A stretch of 64,000 bases of DNA from Sediminibacterium magnilacihabitans (GTDB taxonomy: Bacteria > Bacteroidota > Bacteroidia > Chitinophagales > Chitinophagaceae). The notes below the pieces were generated by a model. It was given only the letters and a program-made list of their open reading frames with translations. It searched no databases and was not told the origin of the DNA. Each line of letters opens with the position of its first letter. Position 1 is the first letter of the stretch. The stretch covers positions 62,001 to 126,000 of the forward strand of contig PVEQ01000008.1 in assembly GCA_002973575.1 (NCBI GenBank). The letters run 5' to 3'. Made by a program: the position numbers and the translations under genes. Shown here one piece after another: positions 18,047 to 28,275 of this stretch.

Positions 18047-20724
18047 CTGGAGAAACTACGGCTGCGGTTGATGCGCAGATCGCGCAGGATGCCCGACTTG
18101 GGATTGAGGGTGATATTGAAGGAACGGTACAATCCGATGGGCGTTACGTTGATAGACATTTGCCAACAGTGCATTTCACGGCTGATGAACATGCTGAACG
18201 ACTGCAACTTCGCAGTAGAAAAATCATAATAACCCGTGGCGCCCATTTTCCATTTCTCCGTAAGACTGAAATCGCCATTGAAATTGGCGCTGGAATAGGT
18301 CTTGGTCTCAAATCCCGAATAATCACTCTTCAACACATTGTTGAATGTGAGTGAATAAGACAATGAAAGCGACCAGGGAATATCAAAGTCGGTGAATTCT
18401 GCCGGATTGGCCCTGGCAAACTGTAACTGCCGCTGCTGTTCATCGGGTGTCATGAAAGGATCCACCGGAATATTTTTATCTTTTTCTTTGGTATCTTTTC
18501 CATCTCTTGTTTTACTCTGGAACTGTGTAGCGATGGCCAGGTTACCCGATGTAAGCCTGCCGAATTTAAATTTCGTAGGATCCAGTATCAGCCGGTTAAC
18601 ACGATAGCCTCTGTTGTCGATGGCATAAGGATCGAGGATGGCGCCTGCGGTTACGTTGATCTTTTCAAACAAAGTGCTTCTCGCATAAATATTGATGTTG
18701 CTCAGCGCAAAGCTATCTGCCATCAGATTATAGGAAGAGTTGAAACCGAAACCATCAATGAGTTTTACTTTACGCGTTGCCTTACCCGTACTGTCTTTTT
18801 TATCCTTCACTTTCATCTCCAACAGGTTATCCACCCCAAAAGAGATACCTCCGAATGTTCCTTCCCCAAAAGGTCCTATGACACCTCCATCGAATTGCGA
18901 AACGCGTATCTGCCTGCCCGTTGAATCGATCCGCAGGTTATAAAAATATTTCGAAGCCATATCAGGCTTATAATTCAGCGAAATGGTGGGCCTGATCTCG
19001 TGCCTAATACCTATTATATTGCTATGAGGTCCGAACTTATACGTACCGAATATGCGGGTGCTGGCACTCAGTCCAAAACTCATTTGCCTTGCCGTATACA
19101 ATCCTTTTTGTATCGCGGTATCTACCTTCTGCCTGGAAGTATTCCAATGGCGCAGGATGCGCTGGCCATACCATCTTTCCTCATACGACACACTGGGACT
19201 GATCGTTACAGGTCCCAATGAGGGCAATGATAAACTGATGGGCAGGCTATGCTGCGCGCCCCATTGCAGGGTATCGAGCATGCGCCTGAAATTGAAATTG
19301 GTATCGTAAAAAGATAATTGGTTGATGAAGTTACCACTGTAACCAATACCTATTTTCTCATACCATTTTCCCGTGCCTACCTGGTCTTTTTTCTGGAAGG
19401 GATAAAAAGTAACCACGTTCACGTTGGCCGTAGGCAGGTTGAGGTTCACCAATCGCGTTACACTGTTCTGGTTGTGATTGGCATTGAGTGAAATGTTCAC
19501 TTTACCATTCCAGTCTTTCGAGTAACTGATAGAAGAGTTCAACTGGTTCTGGAAATTCTGGAAAGGATTGTTCAGCAATGTCTGGTTGAAGCGCGTACTA
19601 CCGAAGTTCACATTGGCACTGAACGAGGTTCCCGGCCGCGCCCGGCTGTCGCGCGAATGGCTCCAGTTGATCATGAATGAATGTGAAGAACTGAATTCTT
19701 CTGCGCTGCTACCAGACCGGTTCAGGCTCTTCGTATTCTGAAAAGTGAGGTTCACACTCCCCGTAAAATGGTATCGTTGGATGTATTTAGAATTCAGGTT
19801 CAGGTTCCATCCCCCATACGAATACAGGTTGGCCCTGGTAGTGAGGTCAACATAATCGTTGATCACTTTATAATAACCCAGTCCCTCCAATCCCAATCCA
19901 AAATCTTCACTGGCCGTAAACGCCGGCGCCAATATACCCGAATGGCGCCCCCTGTATAAAGGGAAGAGGCCAAAGGGAATACCAATGGGTACCGGCACGC
20001 CTTCGAATTCTGCAAATGCGGGTCCGGATACACCGAGTTTGTTGTTGATGATCTTCATCTTCCTTGTACGGAACGCAAAATGCGGTGTATCGAGGTTACA
20101 GGTGGTGAGGCGGGCCCAGCCGGCAAATGCCTCGTCGGGGCTTACCTTTTTCAGCACCCTCGCATTCACAAACAATTCCCCTTCCTGCAAAAAAGTATTC
20201 TTAACCTGCCCCTTTCCTGTTTTGAGGTTGAAAAAAATAGAATCACTCACCGTTTTCATATCACTCTGCAGGAAAAGCGGTTTACTCAACGGGTTACCAC
20301 TGCTATCGCGCGAGCCGAATGCTTTCACTGTCTGCGTTTGCTGGTCAAACCCAATGGTAGCCGCTTCCAACTGCATGTCTTTATAATCGGTCTTGGCCTT
20401 TCCATACAAATAGAAAGCTTTGGTATCTACTACCAGCACGCCTGAATCTTCTGCACTGTATTTGACGGGCGCATCCAGCGAATCTTTGGATATCTTCAAT
20501 GAATCTATATGCCGGGAGGTGCTGTCTGTTTTTTTCTTAATCGTTGTATCGGCAACACCCTTTGTGGTATCAGGCCGGGGCGCAGTAGTATCGGCATTCC
20601 AAAAAAGTTGGTGAACGGCGGCAGGGCCTCCCGATACGGGCTGAATAAATATTAATATGAGCAAATATCCGGCTACAACAATAGACAGCCAGGTTTTTAC
20701 GTTAATTTTACAGCGTTTGCACAT
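18040..20724 (-). CDS. lptD: LptD-like outer-membrane LPS assembly protein
   Basis: Starting at ATG 20724 gives 894 residues with a signal-anchor-like N-terminus (KTWLSIVVAGYLLILIFIQP) and a Thr/Asp-rich spacer. A short OstA-like domain follows at about 90-200 (AFYLYGKAKTDYKDMQLEAA), then a large beta barrel with alternating aromatic strands. Bacteroidota LptD proteins insert lipopolysaccharide into the outer leaflet. An LptA/OstA-like gene lies 2 kb away, supporting the role. The ATG at 20844 would overlap the divergent amidase gene, so it was not chosen. Confidence 0.88.
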   Translation of the reverse strand: MCKRCKINVKTWLSIVVAGYLLILIFIQPVSGGPAAVHQLFWNADTTAPRPDTTKGVADTTIKKKTDSTSRHIDSLKISKDSLDAPVKYSAEDSGVLVVDTKAFYLYGKAKTDYKDMQLEAATIGFDQQTQTVKAFGSRDSSGNPLSKPLFLQSDMKTVSDSIFFNLKTGKGQVKNTFLQEGELFVNARVLKKVSPDEAFAGWARLTTCNLDTPHFAFRTRKMKIINNKLGVSGPAFAEFEGVPVPIGIPFGLFPLYRGRHSGILAPAFTASEDFGLGLEGLGYYKVINDYVDLTTRANLYSYGGWNLNLNSKYIQRYHFTGSVNLTFQNTKSLNRSGSSAEEFSSSHSFMINWSHSRDSRARPGTSFSANVNFGSTRFNQTLLNNPFQNFQNQLNSSISYSKDWNGKVNISLNANHNQNSVTRLVNLNLPTANVNVVTFYPFQKKDQVGTGKWYEKIGIGYSGNFINQLSFYDTNFNFRRMLDTLQWGAQHSLPISLSLPSLGPVTISPSVSYEERWYGQRILRHWNTSRQKVDTAIQKGLYTARQMSFGLSASTRIFGTYKFGPHSNIIGIRHEIRPTISLNYKPDMASKYFYNLRIDSTGRQIRVSQFDGGVIGPFGEGTFGGISFGVDNLLEMKVKDKKDSTGKATRKVKLIDGFGFNSSYNLMADSFALSNINIYARSTLFEKINVTAGAILDPYAIDNRGYRVNRLILDPTKFKFGRLTSGNLAIATQFQSKTRDGKDTKEKDKNIPVDPFMTPDEQQRQLQFARANPAEFTDFDIPWSLSLSYSLTFNNVLKSDYSGFETKTYSSANFNGDFSLTEKWKMGATGYYDFSTAKLQSFSMFISREMHCWQMSINVTPIGLYRSFNITLNPKSGILRDLRINRSRSFSSY

Positions 20725-20795
20725 ATTCACGTGGGCAAAAATAGTGTCAAATTGGTGGAAATAGAATTCTAAAAAAAATCCTTTAACGTATTGAT

Positions 20796-21755
20796 ATGAT
20801 GCGTAGTAGATATGCTGCTTTGGTTTTGTTAAGTTTCGGTGCACTGGTGTTATCGTCTTTTTCTCTCTCCAATGGTAGTAAACCCTACCAGAAACAGGTT
20901 TTAAGAAGAATTGTGATTGATCCGGGTCATGGGGGGCATGATAATGGGGCCCGCGGCCGCTATTCCAATGAAAAAGACATTGCCCTGGCCGTTGCCCTCA
21001 AGCTCGAGCAGGTATTGCATGATGAATTGCCCGATGTGGATGTAGTGCTCACACGCAGGTCCGATGTTTATCATTCCGTGGTAACCAAAGCCAGTATTGC
21101 CAACCAGGCCAAAGGCGATCTCTTCGTATGTATCCATGCCAATTCCGCAGACCCCATCACACACAAGGAATTGGAAGGTCATAAAACCGAAACCTACTAC
21201 AAAGGCAAGGGAAAGAAAAGAAAAAAATACACCCGCAGAGTGCCCGTATATCATTACTGGCATACCCCCAGTCCGGTAAAAGGCACGGAGACCTTTATTT
21301 ACGGAGTAGGTAAAACCGAGCAACGAAAAGAAGCTGCCAGTGAAGGGCTGGATGAATCACTGGATAGCATTTCACTCAAAGAGATCAAAGCCCTGGAAGA
21401 GCAGGATGCCAATGATCCCACCAAACGCATGCTGGCTTCCGTGATGACCCAGCAGTATTTCCAGCGCAGCGCCAAGCTGGCCCTCACCATCGAAAATCAA
21501 TTCCAGCAAGTCGGTCGCATCAGCCGCGAAGCGAAGCAAAGACAAAAAGGTATCTGGGTATTACAAGCAGTTTCTATGCCCGCCGTACTGGTAGAAACAG
21601 GGTTTATTTCCAATCCGGAAGAAGAAGATTACCTGAACAGCGCTGCGGGACAACAGGAGATCGCAGACGTTATCACCCGGTCTATCAAAATCTATAAATC
21701 CTCACTGGAAAAGCAGTTGCGATCAACGGGCAGCAACAGTACACAGCAGAAATAG
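20796..21755 (+). CDS. N-acetylmuramoyl-L-alanine amidase (Amidase_3)
   Basis: 319 residues with a signal peptide (ALVLLSFGALVLSSFS). The zinc-amidase core shows IDPGHGGHDNGARG (metal His) near residue 45, SNEKDIAL (metal Glu), VCIHANSA and VLVETGFISNPEE. The enzyme cuts the bond between MurNAc and the stem peptide in the periplasm. An insertion of basic residues (KGKGKKRKKYTRR) around 130 is a lineage-specific loop. Divergent from lptD. Confidence 0.95.
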   Translation: MMRSRYAALVLLSFGALVLSSFSLSNGSKPYQKQVLRRIVIDPGHGGHDNGARGRYSNEKDIALAVALKLEQVLHDELPDVDVVLTRRSDVYHSVVTKASIANQAKGDLFVCIHANSADPITHKELEGHKTETYYKGKGKKRKKYTRRVPVYHYWHTPSPVKGTETFIYGVGKTEQRKEAASEGLDESLDSISLKEIKALEEQDANDPTKRMLASVMTQQYFQRSAKLALTIENQFQQVGRISREAKQRQKGIWVLQAVSMPAVLVETGFISNPEEEDYLNSAAGQQEIADVITRSIKIYKSSLEKQLRSTGSNSTQQK

Positions 21756-21789
21756 GGCACTTACGGAAGAACCCTTAGTTTTGCATGAT

Positions 21790-22800
21790 ATGAAGATATC
21801 GAATGAAACCAAGGTGGGTGCCCTGACCGCTATAGCCATCACCTTATTGATCCTTGGCTTTAACTTCCTCAAAGGCAAGACCCTGTTCAAGACCGGCAAT
21901 CTCATCTATGCCAAATACGCAGATACCAAGGGCATTATGGTATCCAACCCCGTTTTCGTCAACGGCTACCAGGTAGGATCGGTTTATGATATTGAAAATG
22001 CCGATGAAAGCCTTTCCTCCATCATTGTTGCCATCAAGCTGAAAAGCAGTTACAATATTCCCACCAACTCCGTTGCTTCTATCAAAGACAACCCGCTGGG
22101 CCCCGCCAGTATCAACATCAAGCTGGGAGATGGCCACCAATACCTGCATTCGGGAGATACGGTACTGACCGCTTCTTCAGCTGGATTATTGGGTGATGTG
22201 ATGACCAAACTGGGCCCCGTGAGCGAACAGATCAAGAGCACTGTTCATTCACTCGATAGCGTACTTAAGAACATCAATGCCATTTTCGATCCCAATACCA
22301 AGCATAACCTGCAGGACGTGATCGCCAACATTAACAAAACCACAGCGAGCCTGGTGGTATCTTCGGCGTCTATTCAATCCATGCTTAACCAGCAGTCAGG
22401 CTCTATTGCGGCATCTATGAACAATATAAACAGCTTCACCAAAAACCTGGCCGATAACAACGACAAAGTCACCCACCTGCTGGGCAATATGGAGAAGACT
22501 ACCGATAACCTGGCCAAAGCAGATATCAGCGGTACGGTAGATAAGCTCAAGACTTCTGTTGAGAACCTCAACAGTATCCTCACCAAGATCAATTCGGCAG
22601 ACGGTTCTTTTGGTAAGTTGATGAACGATAAAGCGCTGTACAATAACCTCACCAATACGGTGAGGAGCGCCAATATTTTGCTGGATGATCTGCGCTCGCA
22701 TCCCAAACGCTATGTAAATATTTCCGTTTTCGGAAAGAAAGATAAATCCAGACCACTGACTGCCCCCCTGCCCATTGATTCTTCAAGGCAACAACCATGA
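21790..22800 (+). CDS. MlaD/MCE-family lipid transport protein
   Basis: 336 residues from ATG 21790 (the in-frame TTG at 21781 is less likely). One N-terminal span (GALTAIAITLLILGFNFLKG), an MCE domain at about 38-115 (YAKYADTKGIMVSNPVFVNG), and a long helical C-terminal part rich in Asn, Leu and Ser. MCE proteins carry lipids between membranes. Its last codon overlaps the next ATG (22797-22800), so the OstA-like gene is translationally coupled. No MlaE/MlaF genes adjoin it. Confidence 0.9.
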   Translation: MKISNETKVGALTAIAITLLILGFNFLKGKTLFKTGNLIYAKYADTKGIMVSNPVFVNGYQVGSVYDIENADESLSSIIVAIKLKSSYNIPTNSVASIKDNPLGPASINIKLGDGHQYLHSGDTVLTASSAGLLGDVMTKLGPVSEQIKSTVHSLDSVLKNINAIFDPNTKHNLQDVIANINKTTASLVVSSASIQSMLNQQSGSIAASMNNINSFTKNLADNNDKVTHLLGNMEKTTDNLAKADISGTVDKLKTSVENLNSILTKINSADGSFGKLMNDKALYNNLTNTVRSANILLDDLRSHPKRYVNISVFGKKDKSRPLTAPLPIDSSRQQP

Positions 22801-24416
22801 GCAGTGGACGATATATCATCATTGGCTTTCTACTATCATGCTCCCTGGTAGCGGGCGCGCAGCGTACTACAACCACTGATACTGCTGCCGTAGGCACCAC
22901 GCTGGTGATCTTAAAGGCCGACCGGTATAATTATATCAAGAAAGATACGGCCAATGCTTTTGCCTCTCTCGGCGGACATGTGGAAGTAAAGCAGGATAAA
23001 ACACTATTCTATGCAGATAGTGCCGTGATCAACCTGCTCAATAATACCATGGAAGCTTTCGGCAATGTGCACATCAATGATGCCGATAGCGTGCATACTT
23101 ATGCCCAGTACATGCGTTACCAGGGCAAGGAACGCAAAGCCTTCCTGCAGAAAAAAGTAAGGCTCACCGATAGTAAAAGCACATTAACTACCGATGAACT
23201 GGAATACGATGCCGCTGTTAAGATCGGCACCTATCTCAAAAGCGGTAAACTGGTGAATAAAAAAACAGTACTCACCAGTACGGAAGGATATTATTATGGC
23301 GATACCAAAGATGTGATCTTCAAAAGGAATGTGGTGCTCATTGATCCGGAATACAAGGTCTATACCGATACGCTGCAATACAATACCAATACCGAGATCT
23401 CAACGTTTACGAGTCCTACTACCATTTACAATGAAAAGCGGATCATCAAAACACGGAATGGTATTTTCGACAAGAAGAATAAAAAGAGCACCCTCTATGA
23501 ACGTTCTTTCATAGACGACAGCACCTATACCGCCACGGCCGACGATATGGCTTTTGATGATTCTACCGGCATGGGCGAATTGAGGGGGAATGCAGTATTG
23601 CGTGGCAAGGATTCAACCGAAGGAGCCGATATCATTGCCAACAATATCAAAATCAATAAGAAAAACAATTCGGCGCTGGCCACAGAGAAACCTTTGTTGC
23701 TGCTCAAACAAAAACGCGATACCATTTTTGTAACCGCCACCCTTTTGTATACCGCACGCCTCTCCGACCTTGTCAAGACCCGCCCGGTGCCATCGGTGCG
23801 CGACAGCACGGCGCCTTTAACGGTTGCCGGCAAGCCCGATAGCAGCAGCGATAAATTCTTTGAAGCGTACAACAACGTGAAGATCTTTTCCGATTCGTTG
23901 CAGGCCGTAGGCGACAGTCTTTTTTATTCGTTACAGGATTCTGTGTTCCGGCTTTTCAAAGAACCCATTGTGTGGGCAAAAGAGAACCAGATCACCGGTG
24001 ATACGATCTATCTCTACCTCAAAAATAAAAAGCCGGAGCGTTTGTATGTGTTCAACAACGGCATGGCCCTGAGCCGGGTAGACAGTACCGAGTATTATCA
24101 GCAGATCAAAGGATACACCATCAATGCGCTGTTCGAAGATGGAAAAATTAATTTTTTGCAAGCCAAAGGCTATGCAGAGAATGTCTATTACGCGCAGGAC
24201 GATCAGCATCGCCTGGCTGGTGTGAACAAAAGCAGTTCAGATATGATCAAAGCGTATTTCTCAGATGGTAAACTGAAGCAGGTGAAACTGCTGAATAAGG
24301 TGGAAGGCACCATGTACCCGATGTTGCAGGTGAATCACGATCAACTCAAGCTGCGCAATTTCCATTGGTACGATGCCAGGAGACCCAAGAGCAAATTCGA
24401 TATCTTAGCGAATTAA
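22797..24416 (+). CDS. OstA/LptA-like periplasmic protein
   Basis: 539 residues with a signal peptide (IIGFLLSCSLVAGAQ). Repeated short strands of the LptA/OstA type, for example HVEVKQDKTLFYADSAVI, then MEAFGNVHINDAD and ELRGNAVLRGKDSTEGADII, suggest a beta-jellyroll that can hold lipid A. It is much longer than E. coli LptA (about 185 residues), with two OstA blocks. It starts in the stop of the MlaD gene. Role in LPS transport is inferred. Confidence 0.85.
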   Translation: MSSGRYIIIGFLLSCSLVAGAQRTTTTDTAAVGTTLVILKADRYNYIKKDTANAFASLGGHVEVKQDKTLFYADSAVINLLNNTMEAFGNVHINDADSVHTYAQYMRYQGKERKAFLQKKVRLTDSKSTLTTDELEYDAAVKIGTYLKSGKLVNKKTVLTSTEGYYYGDTKDVIFKRNVVLIDPEYKVYTDTLQYNTNTEISTFTSPTTIYNEKRIIKTRNGIFDKKNKKSTLYERSFIDDSTYTATADDMAFDDSTGMGELRGNAVLRGKDSTEGADIIANNIKINKKNNSALATEKPLLLLKQKRDTIFVTATLLYTARLSDLVKTRPVPSVRDSTAPLTVAGKPDSSSDKFFEAYNNVKIFSDSLQAVGDSLFYSLQDSVFRLFKEPIVWAKENQITGDTIYLYLKNKKPERLYVFNNGMALSRVDSTEYYQQIKGYTINALFEDGKINFLQAKGYAENVYYAQDDQHRLAGVNKSSSDMIKAYFSDGKLKQVKLLNKVEGTMYPMLQVNHDQLKLRNFHWYDARRPKSKFDILAN

Positions 24417-24428
24417 TCCTACGTATAC

Positions 24429-25613
24429 GTGCTGGCCAAACTCATTCATCCTTTCCGGAAGTTCGTGAACGATAGCCGCGCTATCGGTATTACATTATTG
24501 GCTTGTACAGCCATATCGCTCATAGCTGCCAACAGTGGTTTCTGGAGTGATGGGTATGTTGATGGTTGGTCCGCCGGCTTCAACGGCTCTGCTGAGCATC
24601 ACCTGCACATAGGCTTTTTATCCCTTCCCAATTCTCCCCTGCTCGTGATCAATGATGCACTCATGGCTTTGTTCTTTTTCCTGGCCGGGATGGAGATCAA
24701 ACGCGAACTGGTATGCGGGGAACTGGCATCCATCAAAAAATCACTGTTGCCTGTATTTGGTGCTGTGGGTGGTATGTTAGTACCTGCGCTATTTTTTGCA
24801 CTCTTTAACAAGGGAACTACACTCATCAATGGCTGGGCCATTCCTACGGCAACAGATATTGCATTTACCTTGGGTATCACTTCTTTGTTAGGCAAGCGGG
24901 TGCCGGTAGCGTTGAAAATATTCCTGACCGCGCTGGCCATCATCGATGACCTGGGCGCCATTATTGTCATTGCCTTTTTTTACGGAGGCCAGCTGCAGGC
25001 CGGATACCTGTTGATCTGCCTGCTGGCAGTGGGGCTTTTATGGTTGCTCAATTACCGGAAAGTGCCTTTCGGTTGGATGCATTGGATACTGGGCATCCTG
25101 CTCTGGTATGCGATGTTCAATTCGGGCATTCATGCTACGGTAGCCGGTGTTGTTTTTGCATTGATGGTTCCCATTCAACAATTAGAACGGTTGGAATTGA
25201 AGTTTCACCTGCCCGTTTATTTTATTGTTATGCCACTATTTGCGCTGGCTAATACAGCAATAAGGCTTCCCGAAAATAGCTTGCACACTTTATCGGGAAG
25301 CCTTAGCTGGGGTATCATTACCGGCCTTTGCATTGGCAAACCATTGGGCATCTGCGCTGCCTGTTATTTGCTGGTGCGAAAAAAATGGGCGGTACTGCCT
25401 TCTGTAACCAATTGGTATCAACTGATGGGTGGATGTATGCTGGCAGGCATCGGTTTTACCATGAGCATTTTCATCGCTACACTGGCATTTGATGACAATA
25501 ACGTTCAGGATATTGCTAAAATATCCGTTCTCATCGCATCACTGCTGGCTATGGTTGCAGGATATGTTTGGCTTTTTAATTCTCCTCCTTCTCCTGCATC
25601 AGGTAAGCCTTGA
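24429..25613 (+). CDS. nhaA: NhaA-type Na+/H+ antiporter
   Basis: 394 residues, starting with GTG at 24429. Multiple spans; the ion-binding pair appears as [19 protein letters not shown], matching the Asp163/Asp164 region of E. coli NhaA, with TPTDIAF-like [11 protein letters not shown] before it. It exchanges Na+ for protons at the inner membrane. The 3' end overlaps convergent prfB by 38 bp. GTG is the only sensible start close to the upstream gene. Confidence 0.95.
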   Translation: MLAKLIHPFRKFVNDSRAIGITLLACTAISLIAANSGFWSDGYVDGWSAGFNGSAEHHLHIGFLSLPNSPLLVINDALMALFFFLAGMEIKRELVCGELASIKKSLLPVFGAVGGMLVPALFFALFNKGTTLINGWAIPTATDIAFTLGITSLLGKRVPVALKIFLTALAIIDDLGAIIVIAFFYGGQLQAGYLLICLLAVGLLWLLNYRKVPFGWMHWILGILLWYAMFNSGIHATVAGVVFALMVPIQQLERLELKFHLPVYFIVMPLFALANTAIRLPENSLHTLSGSLSWGIITGLCIGKPLGICAACYLLVRKKWAVLPSVTNWYQLMGGCMLAGIGFTMSIFIATLAFDDNNVQDIAKISVLIASLLAMVAGYVWLFNSPPSPASGKP

Positions 25614-26665
25614 TGAATCCATCCAGTTCTCCGTCCATCACCGGCCCAACATTACCCACTTCATAATCGGTACGATGGTCTTTGATCATTTTATAGGGAT
25701 GGAATACATAGCTGCGTATCTGGCTGCCCCACTCGATCTTCTTTTTGCCGGCATTAGCTGCATCTACTGCTTCCTGTCGTTTACGCAATTCTTCTTCGTA
25801 CAAACGACTTTTTAACATCTTCAATGCCAATTCACGGTTCTCTCCTTGTGTACGTGCCTGCTGGCATTCTACAATGATGCCGCTGGGTATGTGCTTCAGC
25901 CGGACAGCCGTTTCAACTTTGTTAACGTTTTGTCCGCCGCTGCCACCGCTGCGATAAAAAGCCCATTCCAGGTCTCCGGGGTTCACGTTGATTTCGATGC
26001 TGTCATCTATCAACGGGTAAACAAATACAGAAGCGAAAGAAGTATGTCTTCGGGCATTGCTGTCGAACGGGGAAATACGCACCAGCCGGTGCACGCCACT
26101 TTCTGCTTTTAAGAAGCCATAAGCAAAATCGCCGTCGAATTGTAAAGTGGCGCTTTTGATACCAGCGCCATCACCTTCCTGTAAATCCAGTTCAGTAACT
26201 TTCCAGCCTTGTTTTTCGCCATACATCAGGTACATGCGCATAAGCATCTGCGCCCAATCCTGGCTTTCAGTACCACCTGCGCCGGGGTTAATCTGCAGGA
26301 TAGCAGGCAACTCATCTTCCGGCCTGTTGAGTGTACTTTTAAATTCGGCCTCTTCTATTCTTTCCAGTGCGGATTCATAAGCCAGTTTGGTTTCTTCTTC
26401 ACTGGCGTCTCCTCCCTTCCAGAAATCGAACAATACGGCAAAATCTTCCACAGCAGTTTCTACCTGCTTATAGAGTTTCAACCAGTATTCATTTACTTTG
26501 ATCTCTTTCATAATGGCCGTAGCCCTGGCGTTATCATCCCAAAAGCCCGGCGAAAGGGAAAGTTGTCGATCTGTTTCTACTTTGTATGTGCGGTTCTCGA
26601 CGTCAAAGAAACCTCCTCAGGACAAGCACGCGGTCCCTCATAAGTTTAATCTGTTCTTGTGTCAT
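25576..26665 (-). CDS. prfB: Peptide chain release factor 2, with programmed +1 frameshift
   Basis: RF2 recognises UGA and UAA and releases the finished peptide. The short first frame starts at ATG 26665 and reads 20 codons to TGA at 26605-26603; the main frame continues from GAC at 26604 after skipping one T. The site is CTT TGA C with an internal Shine-Dalgarno AGGAGG three bases before CTT (26612-26617 on the plus strand), exactly the classical prfB signal. The joined protein is 362 residues and has the GGQ motif ([18 protein letters not shown]) and the UGA-reading SPF ([10 protein letters not shown]). The frameshift makes expression respond to RF2 level. Confidence 0.97.
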
Positions 26666-26702
26666 GCGGCGAAAATAGAGGAAATTTTTGATTTATTATG
26701 AT

Positions 26703-26782
26703 CGTCATCCTGAGCGAGCGAAGCGAGTCGAAGGACCTGCTGAACACTCGGGCAGATCCCTCGGCTACGCTCGGGATGACGA
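26703..26782. repeat. Dispersed palindromic repeat, copy 2
   Basis: A complete copy of the same ~80-bp element, starting CGTCATCCTGAGCGAGCG and ending CGCTCGGGATGACG. It lies between the 3' end of rnpB (26797) and the prfB start (26665). Being a long hairpin, it might contribute to transcription termination of rnpB, which reads leftward into it (inference). Confidence 0.92.
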
Positions 26783-26796
26783 TCATAATAATAAAA

Positions 26797-27140
26797 CCAC
26801 TTGCCTCGTAAGCCGGATTCTGTTTCTAAACCATCATTTATCTGGCCGCAACATTACTGTTGCGATCTTGCTGCCTACCCTGGAACTCAGACGGGCCGTC
26901 TTCAAACGTTCCTATACATGGCATTACAGCACCCAAGGTTTACCCTCTCATACTGTTACCAGCATGGGATGTGAGCTCTTACCTCACATTTTCACCTTTA
27001 CTCCGTTTGAATGGAGCAGTTATTTTCTGTGGCACTATCTCTTCCCGTTCTGCAACGGGAGCCGGCTGTTCACCGGTGGGTTGCCCTTCGCTGTCCGGAC
27101 TTTCCTTTCCGCTGTACGGAACGATGGTTCGGGCAAGTGG
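26797..27140 (-). ncRNA. rnpB: RNase P RNA (type A-like)
   Basis: On the minus strand the ~344-nt transcript begins CCACTTGCC and ends GGCAAGTGG, which pair as the P1 helix. Inside are the universal signatures GAAAGTCCGGAC, AGGGCAACCC, AGTGCCACAGAAAATA, GGTAAAGGTGAAA-like GTAAAGGTGAAAA, GAGGTAAGAGCTCA, and ACAGAATCCGGCTTAC near the 3' end. The RNA is the catalytic subunit of RNase P and trims tRNA 5' ends. Several long ORFs cross this region on both strands and are spurious. Confidence 0.95.
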
Positions 27141-27228
27141 AAGTACAAAGGTACAGAATCTAATGCTGAATGCTGAACGCCTAAGGCTTAACGCTATAGA
27201 TTGGGATGGCTGGAAAAAGGTGCCTGAT

Positions 27229-28257
27229 TTAATATTGAAAGAATATTTCGGTGGCGCCGTAGCCAAAACGCGGGTCGTACTGGTTGATGAAATGTTTCAC
27301 TTCCCGCCTGCTTTTCAGCAGGTCGTGTATCTCATCGCGCAGCTTGCCGGTACCTACGCCGTGTATAATGATCAGTGAAGGTTGCCGGTGCGCTATCGCC
27401 AGTTCATACCATTTTTCAAATTCTTTTAACTGAATGGTGATGATCTCAAAATTACTGAGCTGTTTCCAGTCGTTCGTGAGTTTTTCTATGTGCAGGTCTA
27501 CCACCGAACGGGCGGGCGGCAGGTACTGGCGCGCTTTGGATGCATCGTATACTTTATATCCTTTGGCAGCCAGGCTGCTCCATTCGGGTTTATCGTCTTC
27601 CACCTGGTCGGGATAAGTATCGAATAAAGGATAAGAAATCACCGGCTCATTTTTTTCTTTCAGCTCTTCTATTTTCCGGAATAGTTGTTTGGTCTTGAGT
27701 TTGAGCTGTTTTTCAAAATGCGATGCTTTTCTTTTCTCCGGTTTTGCCAGGGAAAAATCTATGCTGAAAGAAGGACTGTCGTTCACTGCTTCGAAAGGAA
27801 TATCGTGCAGGTAAAAGTCGTGGAAAGCCAGTACTTCATTTTCCAGTTCAAAATTCGTTTCGTTAAAGAACTGTTGTTTGTAAACAAACCGATAGGCTTT
27901 GTCCGTTCTGTTCACCAGGTATATTTTCAGCAATTCCACTACTTCGTCGTTGAAATCGTCCAGCGCGAATTTGGGAACCAGTGTGAGCCATACGCCGTTG
28001 GCCACTTGTATCTGGTTGGGTTGCGGCTTTTCTTTGGGTACCTGGTCGATATAAGTTTTGGGTGCCTGCTTTTTTTCCGGTACCAGTTTTTTTTCAGTGA
28101 ACCGTTTAAAATAAGGGAAATCGATCTGGTCCATATAAGCAGGGAATTTCACGCCCCTTACTTCAATGAGCACCATTTTATCATTCATGACCTCTATCAC
28201 TTTTCCTTCCTCGTTGGAGTGAAGCACAATGATCTCGTCGCCTACCTGGTATTTCAT
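27229..28257 (-). CDS. DUF2027 protein with C-terminal Smr domain
   Basis: 342 residues. The N-terminal SH3-like segment (YQVGDEIIVLHSNEEGKVIE) and central beta domain (about 85-180) match DUF2027; the last ~80 residues are an Smr domain with VDLHIEKL and the HGVGTGKLRDEIHDLL loop. Smr domains act as DNA- or RNA-nicking modules in MutS2-like proteins, but this combination without MutS is typical of Bacteroidota. Its target is unknown. Confidence 0.9.
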   Translation of the reverse strand: MKYQVGDEIIVLHSNEEGKVIEVMNDKMVLIEVRGVKFPAYMDQIDFPYFKRFTEKKLVPEKKQAPKTYIDQVPKEKPQPNQIQVANGVWLTLVPKFALDDFNDEVVELLKIYLVNRTDKAYRFVYKQQFFNETNFELENEVLAFHDFYLHDIPFEAVNDSPSFSIDFSLAKPEKRKASHFEKQLKLKTKQLFRKIEELKEKNEPVISYPLFDTYPDQVEDDKPEWSSLAAKGYKVYDASKARQYLPPARSVVDLHIEKLTNDWKQLSNFEIITIQLKEFEKWYELAIAHRQPSLIIIHGVGTGKLRDEIHDLLKSRREVKHFINQYDPRFGYGATEIFFQY

Positions 28258-28275
28258 GCGACAAAATTAATGAAT

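Noticed and set aside
26688..27378. Long ORFs on both strands (e.g. 162 and 172 residues)
   Set aside because: They cross the RNase P RNA gene, whose P1 helix and universal motifs are clear; the frames have no family resemblance.
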